From NCBI GenBank assembly GCA_006218045.1, contig VBWB01000019.1, positions 91,799 to 155,798 of the forward strand: a stretch of DNA of 64,000 bases, written 5' to 3'. Shown piece after piece: positions 1 to 8,869 of the stretch; position 1 is the first letter of the stretch, and the number at the start of each line of letters is the position of its first letter. The position numbers were made by a program, and so were the translations under genes. This stretch comes from Stygiobacter sp. Its GTDB lineage: Bacteria > Pseudomonadota > Alphaproteobacteria > Rhodospirillales > Magnetospirillaceae. Under the pieces are notes generated by a model. It made no database searches. It worked only from the letters and a program-made list of their open reading frames with translations, and was not told the origin of the DNA.

Positions 1-378
1 CGACACGGTCAGCGCCGCCAGCCCACCCAAGCGGTCGCGCGCCGCCATGGAACGGACGAAGATGTCCTGGTCCTCGGGATCGGTGGACAGTCGGGTGCGG
101 TCTCCCAGCAACGCCCCGCCCGAGCGCCGCGACGACGGGTCGACGGCGATGCAGGCGACACGGCGGCCCCGTGCCCGCCAGCCGCCGATCAGGGCGTTCA
201 TCAATGTCGACTTGCCGACACCGGGCGGGCCGGTCATGCCGACCACATGGGCCATGGGCTCGGCATAGGCGGCGTCCAGCAAGGCCACGGTCTCGGCGGC
301 GTCAGGGGCGCGTTCCAACTGGGCCAGGGCGCGGGCCAGGGCGGCCTTGCCGCCGGAACGAAGAGTGGAAAGATCCAT
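1..378 (-). CDS. MeaB/ArgK-family P-loop GTPase, N-terminal part (cut by window edge)
   Basis: The reverse strand reads from an ATG at 378 to the window edge without a stop (126 codons, no end seen). It begins MDLSTLRSGGKAALARAL and then shows a Walker A loop GPPGVGKST, followed by the block VDPSSRRSGGALLGDRTR and DIFVRSMAARDRLGGL. These are hallmark segments of the MeaB/ArgK (YgfD) G3E GTPases, which chaperone adenosylcobalamin loading and protection of methylmalonyl-CoA mutase. The N-terminal helix before the P-loop is short (about 35 residues), as expected for this family. The gene is divergent from dsbB, with about 100 bp between the two starts. Only about the first third of the usual length (roughly 320 residues) is visible, so the mutase partner cannot be checked here. 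Confidence 0.85.
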   Translation of the reverse strand, partial: MDLSTLRSGGKAALARALAQLERAPDAAETVALLDAAYAEPMAHVVGMTGPPGVGKSTLMNALIGGWRARGRRVACIAVDPSSRRSGGALLGDRTRLSTDPEDQDIFVRSMAARDRLGGLAALTVS

Positions 379-479
379 GAAGCCTCGATGATGGGAGAGC
401 GGGGGCGGGAGAACGGGAAAGAGCGGGCGGGCCATTGTTCCCGCCCAAGCCCAACTGGTCAAGCGGATGGGGTGGTGAT

Positions 480-965
480 ATGCTGCGGTGCATGACCTCC
501 TCGCGCTTTCTCCCCCTCTTCGTCCTGGCGGCAAGCATCGGCGCCCTGATCGCGGCTTACGTGGCCCAGTATGGTTTCGGCCTGCGTCCGTGTTCGCTGT
601 GCCTGACCCAGCGGGTGCCCTTCGCCATCGCCGCCCTGCTGGCCGTGGCCGCCCTGTTGCGGCCCCGCTCGTGGCAGCGTTCGCTGTTGACCCTGGCCGG
701 GCTGGCCTTTCTGGTCAATGCCGGCATCGCCGTCTATCATGTGGGCGTCGAGCAGAAATGGTGGGATGCCGCCTGTGCCGCCAGCCCATCCGGGGCGGTG
801 AGCCTGAACGACCTGTCGGCGCTGATGAGCAAGCCGGCCGAGGCCCGCTGCGACGAGCCGGCCTGGCAATGGCACGGCATCACCATGGCCGCCATGAACA
901 TCGTGTTTTCCGGCGGCCTCGCCCTGGTGGTGCTGGCCGCTCTTCCCAGGAAGGGACGCCGATGA
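480..965 (+). CDS. dsbB: DsbB-family disulfide bond formation protein
   Basis: This is a four-helix inner-membrane quinone reductase that would reoxidise periplasmic DsbA and pass electrons to ubiquinone. With the start at 480 it has 161 residues. A first CXXC pair (C38-S-L-C41) lies just after helix 1, and a second, widely spaced pair (C99, C124) lies in the second periplasmic loop before the last helix, which is the DsbB arrangement. I prefer the ATG at 480 because a G-rich Shine-Dalgarno-like stretch (GGATGGGGTGG) precedes it; an ATG at 492 is the alternative. The stop codon overlaps the coq7 start (ATGA), so the two are probably cotranscribed. A ubiquinone-biosynthesis gene next to a quinone-dependent enzyme fits functionally. 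Confidence 0.9.
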   Translation: MLRCMTSSRFLPLFVLAASIGALIAAYVAQYGFGLRPCSLCLTQRVPFAIAALLAVAALLRPRSWQRSLLTLAGLAFLVNAGIAVYHVGVEQKWWDAACAASPSGAVSLNDLSALMSKPAEARCDEPAWQWHGITMAAMNIVFSGGLALVVLAALPRKGRR

Positions 966-1516
966 GTGCCGATACCGCCCAACACCGTATTCCCGGTGAT
1001 TTGACCCGCGAGCAATTGCTGGCCCGTATCCTGCGCGTCGATCAGGCCGGCGAGTTGGGGGCGGTGCGCATCTATCAGGGCCAGCGGGCGGTCCTGGGGC
1101 GCGGGCGGCACGGGCCGGTTCTGGCCAAGATGGCCCGGCAGGAACAACACCATCTGGACACCTTCAGCCGGCTGATCGGCGAACGCGGTGTGCGCCCGAC
1201 GATTTTTTCACCCCTTTGGCACGTAGCCGGCTTCGCCCTGGGCGCCGGCACGGCGCTGATGGGGGAACGCGCCGCCATGGCCTGTACGGTGGCGGTGGAA
1301 GAAGCCATCGACGAACATTATGCCGCCCAAAACGCCGTCCTTGGCGATGACGAGGCCGAATTGAAGGCCACCATCGAGGAATTCCGGCAAGAAGAGCTGG
1401 AACACCGCGATATCGGTCTCGCCAACGAGGCGGAAAAGGCCCCGGCCTATCCCTTGCTGTCCACCGCCATCAAAAGCGGCTGCAAGCTGGCCATCTGGCT
1501 GTCGGAGCGGTTTTAA
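962..1516 (+). CDS. coq7: Demethoxyubiquinone hydroxylase, COQ7 type
   Basis: This is a di-iron carboxylate hydroxylase that adds the C6 hydroxyl of the ubiquinone ring (the 2-polyprenyl-3-methyl-6-methoxy-benzoquinol step). The 184-residue product has the expected iron-ligand motifs in order: ILRVDQAGELGA near the N-terminus, RQEQHH, VEEAIDEHY and EELEHRD. They are spread across a four-helix bundle, and the length is normal for the short bacterial/mitochondrial Coq7 class. The start overlaps the dsbB stop by ATGA, implying translational coupling. Its presence points to a ubiquinone-using proteobacterium; alphaproteobacteria often use Coq7 where enterobacteria use UbiF. Confidence 0.95.
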   Translation: MSADTAQHRIPGDLTREQLLARILRVDQAGELGAVRIYQGQRAVLGRGRHGPVLAKMARQEQHHLDTFSRLIGERGVRPTIFSPLWHVAGFALGAGTALMGERAAMACTVAVEEAIDEHYAAQNAVLGDDEAELKATIEEFRQEELEHRDIGLANEAEKAPAYPLLSTAIKSGCKLAIWLSERF

Positions 1517-1663
1517 TACCGGTCGTCCATTGAAATGATCCGTTTCGGCGACCGGTAAGCCCGGAGTCGCAGACGTGTGCTCCGCTACCCTTTGCCGCCG
1601 TTCAGCCATTTCCCTGACACAATCGGCTTTTAACCTGCCCCGGCATCAAGACCGGAGGCACGA

Positions 1664-1894
1664 ATGACCATCCCCTATCGTTCGCAATACCGCAATCCGC
1701 TGCGTCGGCATCTGGCCATCGGCCTCACCCGCACGGTGCGGCTGCTGGCGCGTCCATTGGTGCAATTGGGCGTGGCCGTTTCGTTCATGCTGGCCGCCAC
1801 CTTGTGGCTGCACCAGCACACGCCGGAACAAGGCGGCGGCAGCGTGGATTTGCGCGCCTCGGGCGGCTATGTGCAAAGCAATAGGGCGAGTTAA
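1664..1894 (+). CDS. Small single-pass membrane protein, unknown function
   Basis: A 76-residue protein with a basic N-terminus (MTIPYRSQYRNPLRRH) and one clear hydrophobic helix (roughly residues 35-50, LGVAVSFMLAATLWL). The tail is short, polar and glycine/serine-rich. A good ribosome-binding site (GGAGG) sits 5-8 bases before the ATG. I recognise no family. It converges on the M48 peptidase gene with which its 3' end overlaps by a few bases. The high-arginine N-terminus predicts an N-in orientation. It is probably a real gene because of the RBS and the codon use, but no function can be assigned. Confidence 0.6.
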   Translation: MTIPYRSQYRNPLRRHLAIGLTRTVRLLARPLVQLGVAVSFMLAATLWLHQHTPEQGGGSVDLRASGGYVQSNRAS

Positions 1895-2919
1895 GGGCAG
1901 ATGTCCCGGAGTGCCCGCCATTGTACGGCATCCAAAGCCGGAGCGAAGGCGCGGCGCTGGGTTGCCGCCTCCACCGCCTGGCGGCGCGCGTCCAACTCGG
2001 GATGGGTGGACAGCCATTGCGGTATCTCGCCGCCCTCATCCGCCAGCTTGGCGAAGAACGACGCCAGCCCCAGGGGGGAAATGCCGGCCTGATGCAAGAT
2101 CTCCACCGCCAGCGCATCGGCGCTGGTTTCGTCCTGGCGTGAATAATTGCCGGCCAGGGCCATGCCGCCGATGGTGGCGGCCACCGCCGACAGATCGCCG
2201 GTGAACAAGGTCACCAGCGCCGCCAGCCCGACCGAGCGGATACCGGCGATCAGCGGGTGACGCTCGGCCACATGGGCCATTTCATGGGCCAGAATTCCGG
2301 CCACTTCGTCGGCATTGTCGGCTTGGCGCAGCAAGCCGTTGAACAGCAAGATGGTGCCGCCGGGCAAGGCCACGGCGTTGACCATGGGGTGCTCGACCAC
2401 CACCACCCGGCTGGGCCGTTGCGGCTCGGGCAGGGGGGCGGCCAGCTTCTGTTGCAAGACCGCCAGCGCCGCCATGCCGTCCGCGCGGGTGCAGGCGCGG
2501 TGATCGCCCTCGATCTCGCGGGCCATGGCCCGGCCCCAGGCGCGCTCGGCCTCGATCGGCACCATATGGGCGGCGGCGGCGGCCAGATGCGGCAAGCCCC
2601 AAAAGGTCAGGCCCAGGACCAGGGCGGCGCCGACGGCCAGTCCCGCCCACAGCCAGGGTTTGGTCTGGCGCCGGGGCAGCAATGCCGCCAGATCCTGGCC
2701 ATCGGCGATCACCAGCCGGGCGGCGGGGAAATCGGCGCAACGCAGCCTGAGCGCCGTGCCGACGCTGTCGCCATCGCGGGCGATGCGGGCCAGCGGCCAG
2801 CGTTCCACCAATTGGCTGTCATGGGCGACGATTTCCAGCCCATGGCCCAGCACGCGAACGTCAACCGCGTGGTCCTGGGCGGTCTTGCCGTCGCGGTAGA
2901 GGCCGGCCAGCACCCGCAT
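1891..2919 (-). CDS. M48-family metallopeptidase, membrane anchored
   Basis: A 342-residue zinc peptidase. After an N-terminal cytosolic region of about 85 residues, a transmembrane helix (PWLWAGLAVGAALVLGLTFW) leads to the catalytic domain with the HEXXH motif HEMAHVAERH and the downstream third-ligand segment ETSADALAVE. Further on are the conserved substrate/helix element STHPELDARR. The start at 2919 is fixed by a TGATG overlap with the stop of the upstream DUF898 gene, so the pair is one operon. Genes pairing a YjgN-like (DUF898) membrane protein with an M48 protease are common in proteobacteria and suggest a joint envelope role, possibly membrane protein quality control. The substrate is unknown. 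Confidence 0.9.
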   Translation of the reverse strand: MRVLAGLYRDGKTAQDHAVDVRVLGHGLEIVAHDSQLVERWPLARIARDGDSVGTALRLRCADFPAARLVIADGQDLAALLPRRQTKPWLWAGLAVGAALVLGLTFWGLPHLAAAAAHMVPIEAERAWGRAMAREIEGDHRACTRADGMAALAVLQQKLAAPLPEPQRPSRVVVVEHPMVNAVALPGGTILLFNGLLRQADNADEVAGILAHEMAHVAERHPLIAGIRSVGLAALVTLFTGDLSAVAATIGGMALAGNYSRQDETSADALAVEILHQAGISPLGLASFFAKLADEGGEIPQWLSTHPELDARRQAVEAATQRRAFAPALDAVQWRALRDICP

Positions 2920-3986
2920 CAGAATTCGCCGATGCCGTCCAGCGCCGCCACCAGCCCTTCGCCGGTGCGCGGGATCGGCTGGGTGCCGGCGAACAGCCGC
3001 GCCAGATCGGGCTGGCTTTCCATGCTCAGGCACTGGCAGGCGGTGCGTAAGGTGCGCATGCTGGCCACCGGGCGCAGGATGCCCAGGGACAGCGCGGTGA
3101 TCAGCGCGTTGCCGACGAACAGCCGCAGCAGCCGCCATGCGCCCAGATCAAAGCTGAAGCCGATGCCGTCGAAACGGGTGTGGGCGGCGATCTGGCGCCA
3201 ATAGGCGGCGGTATAGCCAGCATAGGGCAGGGCGACGAAAGCCAGGATCGAGGCGAACAGCCAGACGTAGACCAAAGCCAGCTTGGCGAAGAACTCGCCC
3301 GGCTCCATGGCATCGGGGTTGGGATAATCCGTCAACTGGCCGAGCACCGCCATGCTGGCGATCACCGGGATGAAGCTGAACCATAGCGCGGCAAAACGTT
3401 TGTACAGTGGTCCCGAACTGGCGTCGCAAGTGAAAACCGTATCGCCGAAACGGGTGTGGTTCAGCCGATAGCGTTCGATCTTCACCGCCATCCACGGCCC
3501 CGACCAGCCCAGGGTCAGCCCCATCAGGACGATATGGCCCAGGATCAGCAGGGCATAGGTCAGGGCCGAACCGTCCAGGCCGGCGCGCAGGCCCCGCCAC
3601 AGCGTCCGGGTCATCAGATAGCGCCGGGCCCGGTACAGACCGATACCGATGAGGAAGAACAAGGTGAACTGGGCCAGGGCGAACAGCAACCCGCCCCACG
3701 GGTTTTGCTCGACCAGCATGATCTGCGCCACGCTGACCAGGATCATGTAGGGGGTGAAGACCACCAGCATGGCCAGCAGGAAGCCTACGAACAATTCACC
3801 GCCGCGCCCCACATATTCCAACGGCTCGCCCCAGATGGTGGTCTGGCCCCACAAATAGGCGCGCACCCGGGTCTTGCCCCAAAATCGCCACAAGGACAAG
3901 GTTACGATGTTGAGCAAGGCATTGATCACCGACAGGCGGATCACCGCCCCCAATCGGCCATGATGGGCAAAGGCGCTCTCGGACAT
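2919..3986 (-). CDS. YjgN/DUF898 multi-pass inner membrane protein
   Basis: A 355-residue polytopic membrane protein with about six hydrophobic helices. It carries sequence typical of DUF898: FWGKTRVRAYLWGQTTIWGEPLEYVG near residue 35, YLMTRTLWRGLRAGL, and the second repeat-like half RLNHTRFGDTVFTCDA. The family has no established biochemical activity. Its stop codon overlaps the start of the M48 peptidase, so the two are translated from one message. No signal peptide is apparent; the protein starts with a short cytosolic stretch MSESAFAHHGRLG. The intergenic space to msrP (divergent) is about 140 bp and should hold both promoters. Confidence 0.88.
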   Translation of the reverse strand: MSESAFAHHGRLGAVIRLSVINALLNIVTLSLWRFWGKTRVRAYLWGQTTIWGEPLEYVGRGGELFVGFLLAMLVVFTPYMILVSVAQIMLVEQNPWGGLLFALAQFTLFFLIGIGLYRARRYLMTRTLWRGLRAGLDGSALTYALLILGHIVLMGLTLGWSGPWMAVKIERYRLNHTRFGDTVFTCDASSGPLYKRFAALWFSFIPVIASMAVLGQLTDYPNPDAMEPGEFFAKLALVYVWLFASILAFVALPYAGYTAAYWRQIAAHTRFDGIGFSFDLGAWRLLRLFVGNALITALSLGILRPVASMRTLRTACQCLSMESQPDLARLFAGTQPIPRTGEGLVAALDGIGEF

Positions 3987-4129
3987 GGTCTCAATCCCCC
4001 CGGTTGAATGGGGAAAGTGTCCTTTTAGTCGAAGACAAAGGCAATCCGCATTTTTTCGGCGCGTAACTTTTCCGCCCCCCGGGGCGAATTCATGCTGATG
4101 ACCACCACCACGACAGGACGACCCAAGCC

Positions 4130-5032
4130 ATGCTGATCCGCCCCGCTGCCGATTTACGCGATCATGATGTCACCGATCAGGCGCTGTATCTGGACCGCCG
4201 CCGTTTTCTCGCCCTGGGGGCGGCGGCGGGGACTTTGCTGGCGGCGGGGCGGGGGCTGGCCGCCACCACCGGCGACGACGCCCCCACACCGTTCGAGGCG
4301 GTGACCACCTACAACAATTACTACGAATTCGGCACCGCCAAGGAAGACCCGGCGGTGAGTGCACCGTCTCGGTTGAAGCTGGCGCCGTGGTCGGTGGCGG
4401 TGGACGGTGAATGCGCCAAGCCCGGCACTGTCGCGCTCGACGATCTGATCAAGCCATTGAAGCCCGAGGAACGCCTCTACCGCATGCGCTGCGTCGAGGG
4501 CTGGTCCATGGTCATCCCCTGGCAAGGCGTGCCGTTGGGCCAGGTGTTGAAACGGTTCGAGCCCAATTCCAAGGCCAAATACGTGGAATTCACCACCCTG
4601 GCCGACAAGGCGCAGATGCCCGGCCTGCGGGTGCCGGTGCTGGACTGGCCCTATGTGGAAGGCCTGCGCCTGGACGAGGCCATGCATCCCCTGACCCTGC
4701 TGGCCACCGGTCTTTACGGCAAGGATCTGCTGGCCCAGAACGGCGCCCCCTTGCGGCTGGTGGTGCCGTGGAAATACGGCTTCAAATCCATCAAATCCAT
4801 CGTTCGCATCCGCTTCAGCGAAACCCAGCCGATGAATTCATGGCAAAAGGCCAACAGGCGCGAATATGGCTTCTATTCCAACGTCAACCCCGACGTCGAC
4901 CATCCGCGCTGGTCGCAGGCGAGCGAGCGGCGCATCGGCGAGTTCCGCCGGCGCAAGACCCTGATGTTCAACGGCTATGCCGATCAGGTGGCGTCGCTTT
5001 ATGCCGGCATGGATTTGCGGGTCGATTACTGA
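4130..5032 (+). CDS. msrP: Periplasmic methionine sulfoxide reductase catalytic subunit MsrP
   Basis: A molybdopterin-dependent reductase that repairs oxidised methionine in periplasmic proteins using electrons from MsrQ. The 300-residue product has a twin-arginine signal ([19 protein letters not shown], residues about 22-42) for Tat export of the folded cofactor-loaded enzyme. The family landmarks [22 protein letters not shown] (C is the Mo ligand), [11 protein letters not shown] and the C-terminal ERR...[10 protein letters not shown] are all present. The stop codon overlaps the msrQ start (TGATG), the usual two-gene operon. Length is normal and nothing is missing. Confidence 0.95.
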   Translation: MLIRPAADLRDHDVTDQALYLDRRRFLALGAAAGTLLAAGRGLAATTGDDAPTPFEAVTTYNNYYEFGTAKEDPAVSAPSRLKLAPWSVAVDGECAKPGTVALDDLIKPLKPEERLYRMRCVEGWSMVIPWQGVPLGQVLKRFEPNSKAKYVEFTTLADKAQMPGLRVPVLDWPYVEGLRLDEAMHPLTLLATGLYGKDLLAQNGAPLRLVVPWKYGFKSIKSIVRIRFSETQPMNSWQKANRREYGFYSNVNPDVDHPRWSQASERRIGEFRRRKTLMFNGYADQVASLYAGMDLRVDY

Positions 5033-5616
5033 TGCGTTGGCTGAAACCTGCTGCCTTCGCCGCCGCGTTGCTGCCCTTGGCCTGGCTGTTGTGGCGGGCC
5101 GGTTTCGGCTCGCTCGGCGTCAATCCGGTGGAGACCATCAACCGGTTCTTAGGCGATTGGGCGCTCCGTTTCCTGCTCATCGCCCTGGCGGTGACCCCGG
5201 TCCGGCAATGGACCGGCTGGTCAGCGCTGGCCCGGCTGCGCCGGATGATGGGGCTTTTCGCTTTTTTCTACGTCTGCCTGCATCTGGCATCCTATGTGGG
5301 CATCGATCTGTTTTTCGACTGGGCGGCACTGTGGGCCGACGTGCTGAAGCGCAATTTCATCACCTTGGGCATGATCGCCGTGCTTTTGCTGGTGCCGTTG
5401 GCCCTGACCTCGACCAATGCCATGATCCGGCGCCTGGGCGGGGCGCGCTGGCGCCGGCTGCATCTTTTGGTGTTTCCGGCCTCTATCCTGGGGGTGGTGC
5501 ATTTCTGGATGATGGTCAAGGCCGACATCCGCGAACCCCTGGTTTACGCCGTACTCTTGGCGGTTTTGCTGGGCTGGCGCCTGTGGGGTTTCGCCCGTCG
5601 GGCGCAACGGGCATAA
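5032..5616 (+). CDS. msrQ: MsrQ haem-binding membrane subunit
   Basis: A six-helix, b-type haem protein of the inner membrane (194 residues, ferric-reductase-like fold) that passes electrons from the respiratory chain to MsrP. Conserved features are NPVETINRFLGDWALRFL, the block RRMMGLFAFFYVCLHLASY with the haem histidine, and RRLHLLVFPASILGVVHFWMMVKAD with two more histidines. Translation starts one base before the end of msrP, so expression is coupled. Family length is about 200 residues, so it is complete. Confidence 0.93.
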   Translation: MRWLKPAAFAAALLPLAWLLWRAGFGSLGVNPVETINRFLGDWALRFLLIALAVTPVRQWTGWSALARLRRMMGLFAFFYVCLHLASYVGIDLFFDWAALWADVLKRNFITLGMIAVLLLVPLALTSTNAMIRRLGGARWRRLHLLVFPASILGVVHFWMMVKADIREPLVYAVLLAVLLGWRLWGFARRAQRA

Positions 5617-5623
5617 TGGGGGC

Positions 5624-6094
5624 ATGCGCAACCTTGTCCCCCTGACCGTCGCCCTGCTGATCCTGGCCGCCCCGGTAGCGGCCCAGGTCAAATTCAAGCG
5701 TTGCCTGACCGAGGCCGAGGTCAAGGTGGAGCAACTGGTCCGCCACGGCATCTTTCTGCGCGAGGGCGGCAATCGCTGCGACGAATATTACAATCCCGGC
5801 ACCGCCAGGATGTGGAAGGACTTCGATGCCAAGTTCGGCCCCCGGCTGGCGCAGCAGACGGCCAAGCGCAAGAAGGTGTTCGAGCGCGAGTTCAAGGACA
5901 ATCCGGTCGAGGTGATGACCTATTTCGACGGTCGGCTGGTGACCTATTACCGCTATTACCCGCTCAGCGTCGCCTATTGCGGCCATGTGGACAAGTTGCT
6001 GAAAGACATCAGCAAAACCGGTTGGGGCGCGTTCACCAGGCAGTCTGAAATCGTTCAGGCCGATGTCATCCACGACATGCGGGTGTGTAATTAG
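5624..6094 (+). CDS. Secreted protein of unknown function
   Basis: A 156-residue protein with a cleavable signal peptide (MRNLVPLTVALLILAAPVAA, cleavage predicted after AQA/VAA near residue 20). The mature part has four cysteines (C26, C52, and two near the C-terminus including the penultimate residue), which suggests periplasmic disulfides. It is rich in lysine, tyrosine and phenylalanine (EYYNPG, YYRYYPLSVAYCGH). It starts only 7 bp after msrQ and so may belong to that operon. I do not recognise the family. A rho-independent terminator follows. Confidence 0.7.
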   Translation: MRNLVPLTVALLILAAPVAAQVKFKRCLTEAEVKVEQLVRHGIFLREGGNRCDEYYNPGTARMWKDFDAKFGPRLAQQTAKRKKVFEREFKDNPVEVMTYFDGRLVTYYRYYPLSVAYCGHVDKLLKDISKTGWGAFTRQSEIVQADVIHDMRVCN

Positions 6095-6138
6095 GTTAAG
6101 GGCCGAAGGCCGGCCCGTGAACGGGCCCGCTCAAAACA

Positions 6139-6174
6139 AAACCGCCCCGGCCTTGCGACCGGGGCGGTTTTTAT
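6139..6174. terminator. Rho-independent terminator between convergent genes
   Basis: AACCGCCCCGG and CCGGGGCGGTT form an 11-bp GC-rich stem around a short CTTGCGA loop, with A-tracts on the left and T-tracts on the right. It can therefore terminate in both directions: the msrPQ/secreted-protein unit from the left and the small membrane protein gene from the right. Confidence 0.9.
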
Positions 6175-6191
6175 GCCGAACGCGTGAAAGC

Positions 6192-6413
6192 TTACGCCTC
6201 TTCGCCGCCGGTCGAGGCCAAGTACATGATGATGACCAGGAAGGTGGCGGTCAGGGCCAGGCCCAGATAGATCATGAAGCTGAGCGGGTTGGCGGTGCCG
6301 GGCGAGGCTACCGCCCCGAAGAACAGGCTGCCGACCACCGAGGTGGACAGGTACAGGGCGATCACCAGCACGCCGGCCACGGTCAGGCCGAGAACCTTGG
6401 GAAGAACGCTCAT
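6192..6413 (-). CDS. Small two-helix membrane protein
   Basis: A 73-residue hydrophobic protein: MSVLPKVLGLTVAGVLVIAL forms helix 1, a short polar turn (FGAVASPGTANP) follows, and FMIYLGLALTATFLVIIMYLAS forms helix 2, ending STGGEEA. The start at 6413 is chosen over an upstream ATG at 6437 because AGGAG lies 8-12 bases before it. It resembles small helical-hairpin inner-membrane proteins but I cannot name a family. It is divergent from glgB and bounded downstream by the bidirectional terminator, so it is probably monocistronic. Confidence 0.72.
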   Translation of the reverse strand: MSVLPKVLGLTVAGVLVIALYLSTSVVGSLFFGAVASPGTANPLSFMIYLGLALTATFLVIIMYLASTGGEEA

Positions 6414-6616
6414 GAGACAAGCTCCTAAAAATTTCATTTGCCGGCCAGAATTCAGCCGGCCCCCTCGGCCAAAACCTCTACCAGATTGTGGACTTATCTG
6501 AAAGGGTAATCAGCCATGAAAAGGTGGAAAACCCCGTGCGCGTCGGCCCATCTGTTCTTGGCGGCCAAAGCCTGCTACCAAGGGGATGGCGCAATCGTGC
6601 CGGCAGGGGATGAACA

Positions 6617-8812
6617 ATGACCAAGAAGCACCCGCTCACGCTGGATCAGGCCGAGATCGGCGCCGTCGCCGCCGGCACCCATGGCAACCCCTTCGCCGTC
6701 TTGGGGCCGCATCACGGCCCTGACGGCTGGAGTCTGCGCGTCTTCGCCCCCGAGGCGGCGCGGGTGTGGGCCATCGGCCCGGCGGGCGAGGTGGAACTGG
6801 CCCGCCTGCATGCCGACGGTTTCTTCTGTGCCCCCCTGTCCGACGCCCTGGCGGCGTCGTACCGCCTGCGCCTGGATATCGGCGGCAGGATGATGGAGCG
6901 CGAGGACACCTATCGTTTCCCGCCGCTGTTGGGCGATCTGGACATCCATCTGCTGATGGAGGGCCGCCATCTGCGCACCTTCGAGAAGCTGGGCGCCCAT
7001 CGGCGCGTGGTCGACGGCATCGCCGGCGTGCATTTCGCCCTTTGGGCGCCCAATGCCAAACGGGCGTCGGTGGTGGGCGATTTCAACGGCTGGGACGGGC
7101 GCCGCCACGTCATGCGCCTGCGCCATGACGCCGGAATGTGGGAATTGTTCATCCCCGGTCTCGGCAACGGCACCCATTACAAATACGAACTGATCGGCCC
7201 GCACGACAACCTGCTGCCGCTGAAGGCCGATCCCTATGGCCATTATGCCGAGGTGCCGCCGCGCACCGCCTCGGTGGTCGCCGAGCTGGACGAGCGCGAT
7301 TGGGCCGACGGCGCCTGGATGGCGGCGCAGGCCAAGCGCAACGACCGCCATGCCCCCATCTCTATCTACGAGGTGCATCTGGGCTCGTGGATGCGGGTGC
7401 CGGAAGACGGCAACCGCATGCTGAGCTATGGCGAGTTGGCCGACAAGCTGACCGCCTATGTCCAGGACATGGGCTTCACCCATGTGGAATTCCTGCCGGT
7501 GCATGAGCATCCGTTCTCGGGCTCGTGGGGCTATCAGCCGGTGGGGCTGTTCGCGCCCACCTCGCGCCACGGCACGCCCGAGGATTTCCGCCTGCTGGTC
7601 GAGCGTCTGCATCAGGCCGGCATCGGTGTCATCATCGACTGGGTCGCCGGCCATTTCCCCCGCGATGCCCACGGCCTGCATCATTTCGACGGCACCCATC
7701 TGTACGAGCATGAAGACCCGCGCCTGGGCCTGCACAAGGATTGGGATACCCATATCTATAATTACGGTCGCACCGAGGTCAGGAACTTCCTGTATTCCAA
7801 CGCGCTTTACTGGATGGAGCAATACCACGTCGACGGTCTGCGGGTGGATGCGGTGGCGTCCATGCTCTATCTGGATTATTCGCGCAGCCACGGTGAATGG
7901 CTGCCCAATCAATATGGCGGCAATGAGAACCTGGAAGCCATCGACTTCCTGCGGCAGATGAATGAAGTGGTCTATGCCGAACATCCCGGCGCCATGACCA
8001 TCGCCGAGGAATCCACCGCCTGGCCCGGCGTCTCCAAGCCGACCTGGACCGGCGGCCTGGGCTTCGGCTTCAAGTGGAACATGGGCTGGATGCACGACAC
8101 GCTCGATTATTTCAGCAAGGATCCCATCCACCGCCGCTTCCACCACGACAGCCTGACCTTCGGCCTGCTTTACGCCTTCAGCGAAAATTTCGTGCTGCCG
8201 CTGTCCCATGACGAGGTGGTGCACGGCAAGGGCAGCATCCTGGGCCGCATGCCGGGCGACGATTGGCAGCGTTTCGCCAATCTGCGCGCCTATTACGCCT
8301 TCATGTGGACCCATCCGGGCAAGAAATTGCTGTTCATGGGGCAGGAATTCGGCCAGCAGCGCGAATGGAATTGCGAGGAATCGCTGGATTGGGACGTTTT
8401 GCGATATGGCCCGCATCTGGGGGCGCAGCGTCTGGTGCGCGACCTCAACCGCCTGTACCGGGTCGAGCCGGCGCTGCATCAACTGGATCACGACCCGGCG
8501 GGATTCCAATGGGTGGATTGCAATGACCGCGACAACTCGGTGCTGTCCTTCCTGCGCCGGGGCTTCGACCGCGACGATTTCTGTCTGGTGGTGTGCAACC
8601 TGACCCCGGTGGTGCGCTATGATTACCGCATCGGCGTGCCCCTGGGCGGGCGCTACCGCGAGGTGCTCAACACCGATTCGCACTGGTATGGCGGCTCCGA
8701 CATCAATAATGGCGATGGCGTCTGGGCCGACGACGCGCCCTGGCACGATCAACCCCTGTCGGTGACGGTGACCTTGCCGCCTTTGTCCACCTTGGTGTTC
8801 AAGCGGGCTTGA
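6617..8812 (+). CDS. glgB: 1,4-alpha-glucan branching enzyme GlgB
   Basis: A GH13 enzyme that cuts an alpha-1,4 chain and re-attaches it as an alpha-1,6 branch in glycogen. The 731 residues hold two N-terminal CBM48-like modules ([19 protein letters not shown] and [30 protein letters not shown]) and then the (beta/alpha)8 barrel. Its catalytic blocks are [10 protein letters not shown] (nucleophile Asp), [10 protein letters not shown] (acid/base Glu) and [14 protein letters not shown] (transition-state Asp). A C-terminal beta domain ends [11 protein letters not shown]. Length and order are standard. It is first in a same-strand run glgB-glgX-malQ-glgP, so the operon degrades or remodels glycogen; the synthesis genes glgA/glgC are not beside it. 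Confidence 0.97.
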   Translation: MTKKHPLTLDQAEIGAVAAGTHGNPFAVLGPHHGPDGWSLRVFAPEAARVWAIGPAGEVELARLHADGFFCAPLSDALAASYRLRLDIGGRMMEREDTYRFPPLLGDLDIHLLMEGRHLRTFEKLGAHRRVVDGIAGVHFALWAPNAKRASVVGDFNGWDGRRHVMRLRHDAGMWELFIPGLGNGTHYKYELIGPHDNLLPLKADPYGHYAEVPPRTASVVAELDERDWADGAWMAAQAKRNDRHAPISIYEVHLGSWMRVPEDGNRMLSYGELADKLTAYVQDMGFTHVEFLPVHEHPFSGSWGYQPVGLFAPTSRHGTPEDFRLLVERLHQAGIGVIIDWVAGHFPRDAHGLHHFDGTHLYEHEDPRLGLHKDWDTHIYNYGRTEVRNFLYSNALYWMEQYHVDGLRVDAVASMLYLDYSRSHGEWLPNQYGGNENLEAIDFLRQMNEVVYAEHPGAMTIAEESTAWPGVSKPTWTGGLGFGFKWNMGWMHDTLDYFSKDPIHRRFHHDSLTFGLLYAFSENFVLPLSHDEVVHGKGSILGRMPGDDWQRFANLRAYYAFMWTHPGKKLLFMGQEFGQQREWNCEESLDWDVLRYGPHLGAQRLVRDLNRLYRVEPALHQLDHDPAGFQWVDCNDRDNSVLSFLRRGFDRDDFCLVVCNLTPVVRYDYRIGVPLGGRYREVLNTDSHWYGGSDINNGDGVWADDAPWHDQPLSVTVTLPPLSTLVFKRA

Positions 8813-8869
8813 ATGGGGGCGGTTTCCATGGCTTCTTGCACCAATTCAAGCTGACGGATCACATCTTCC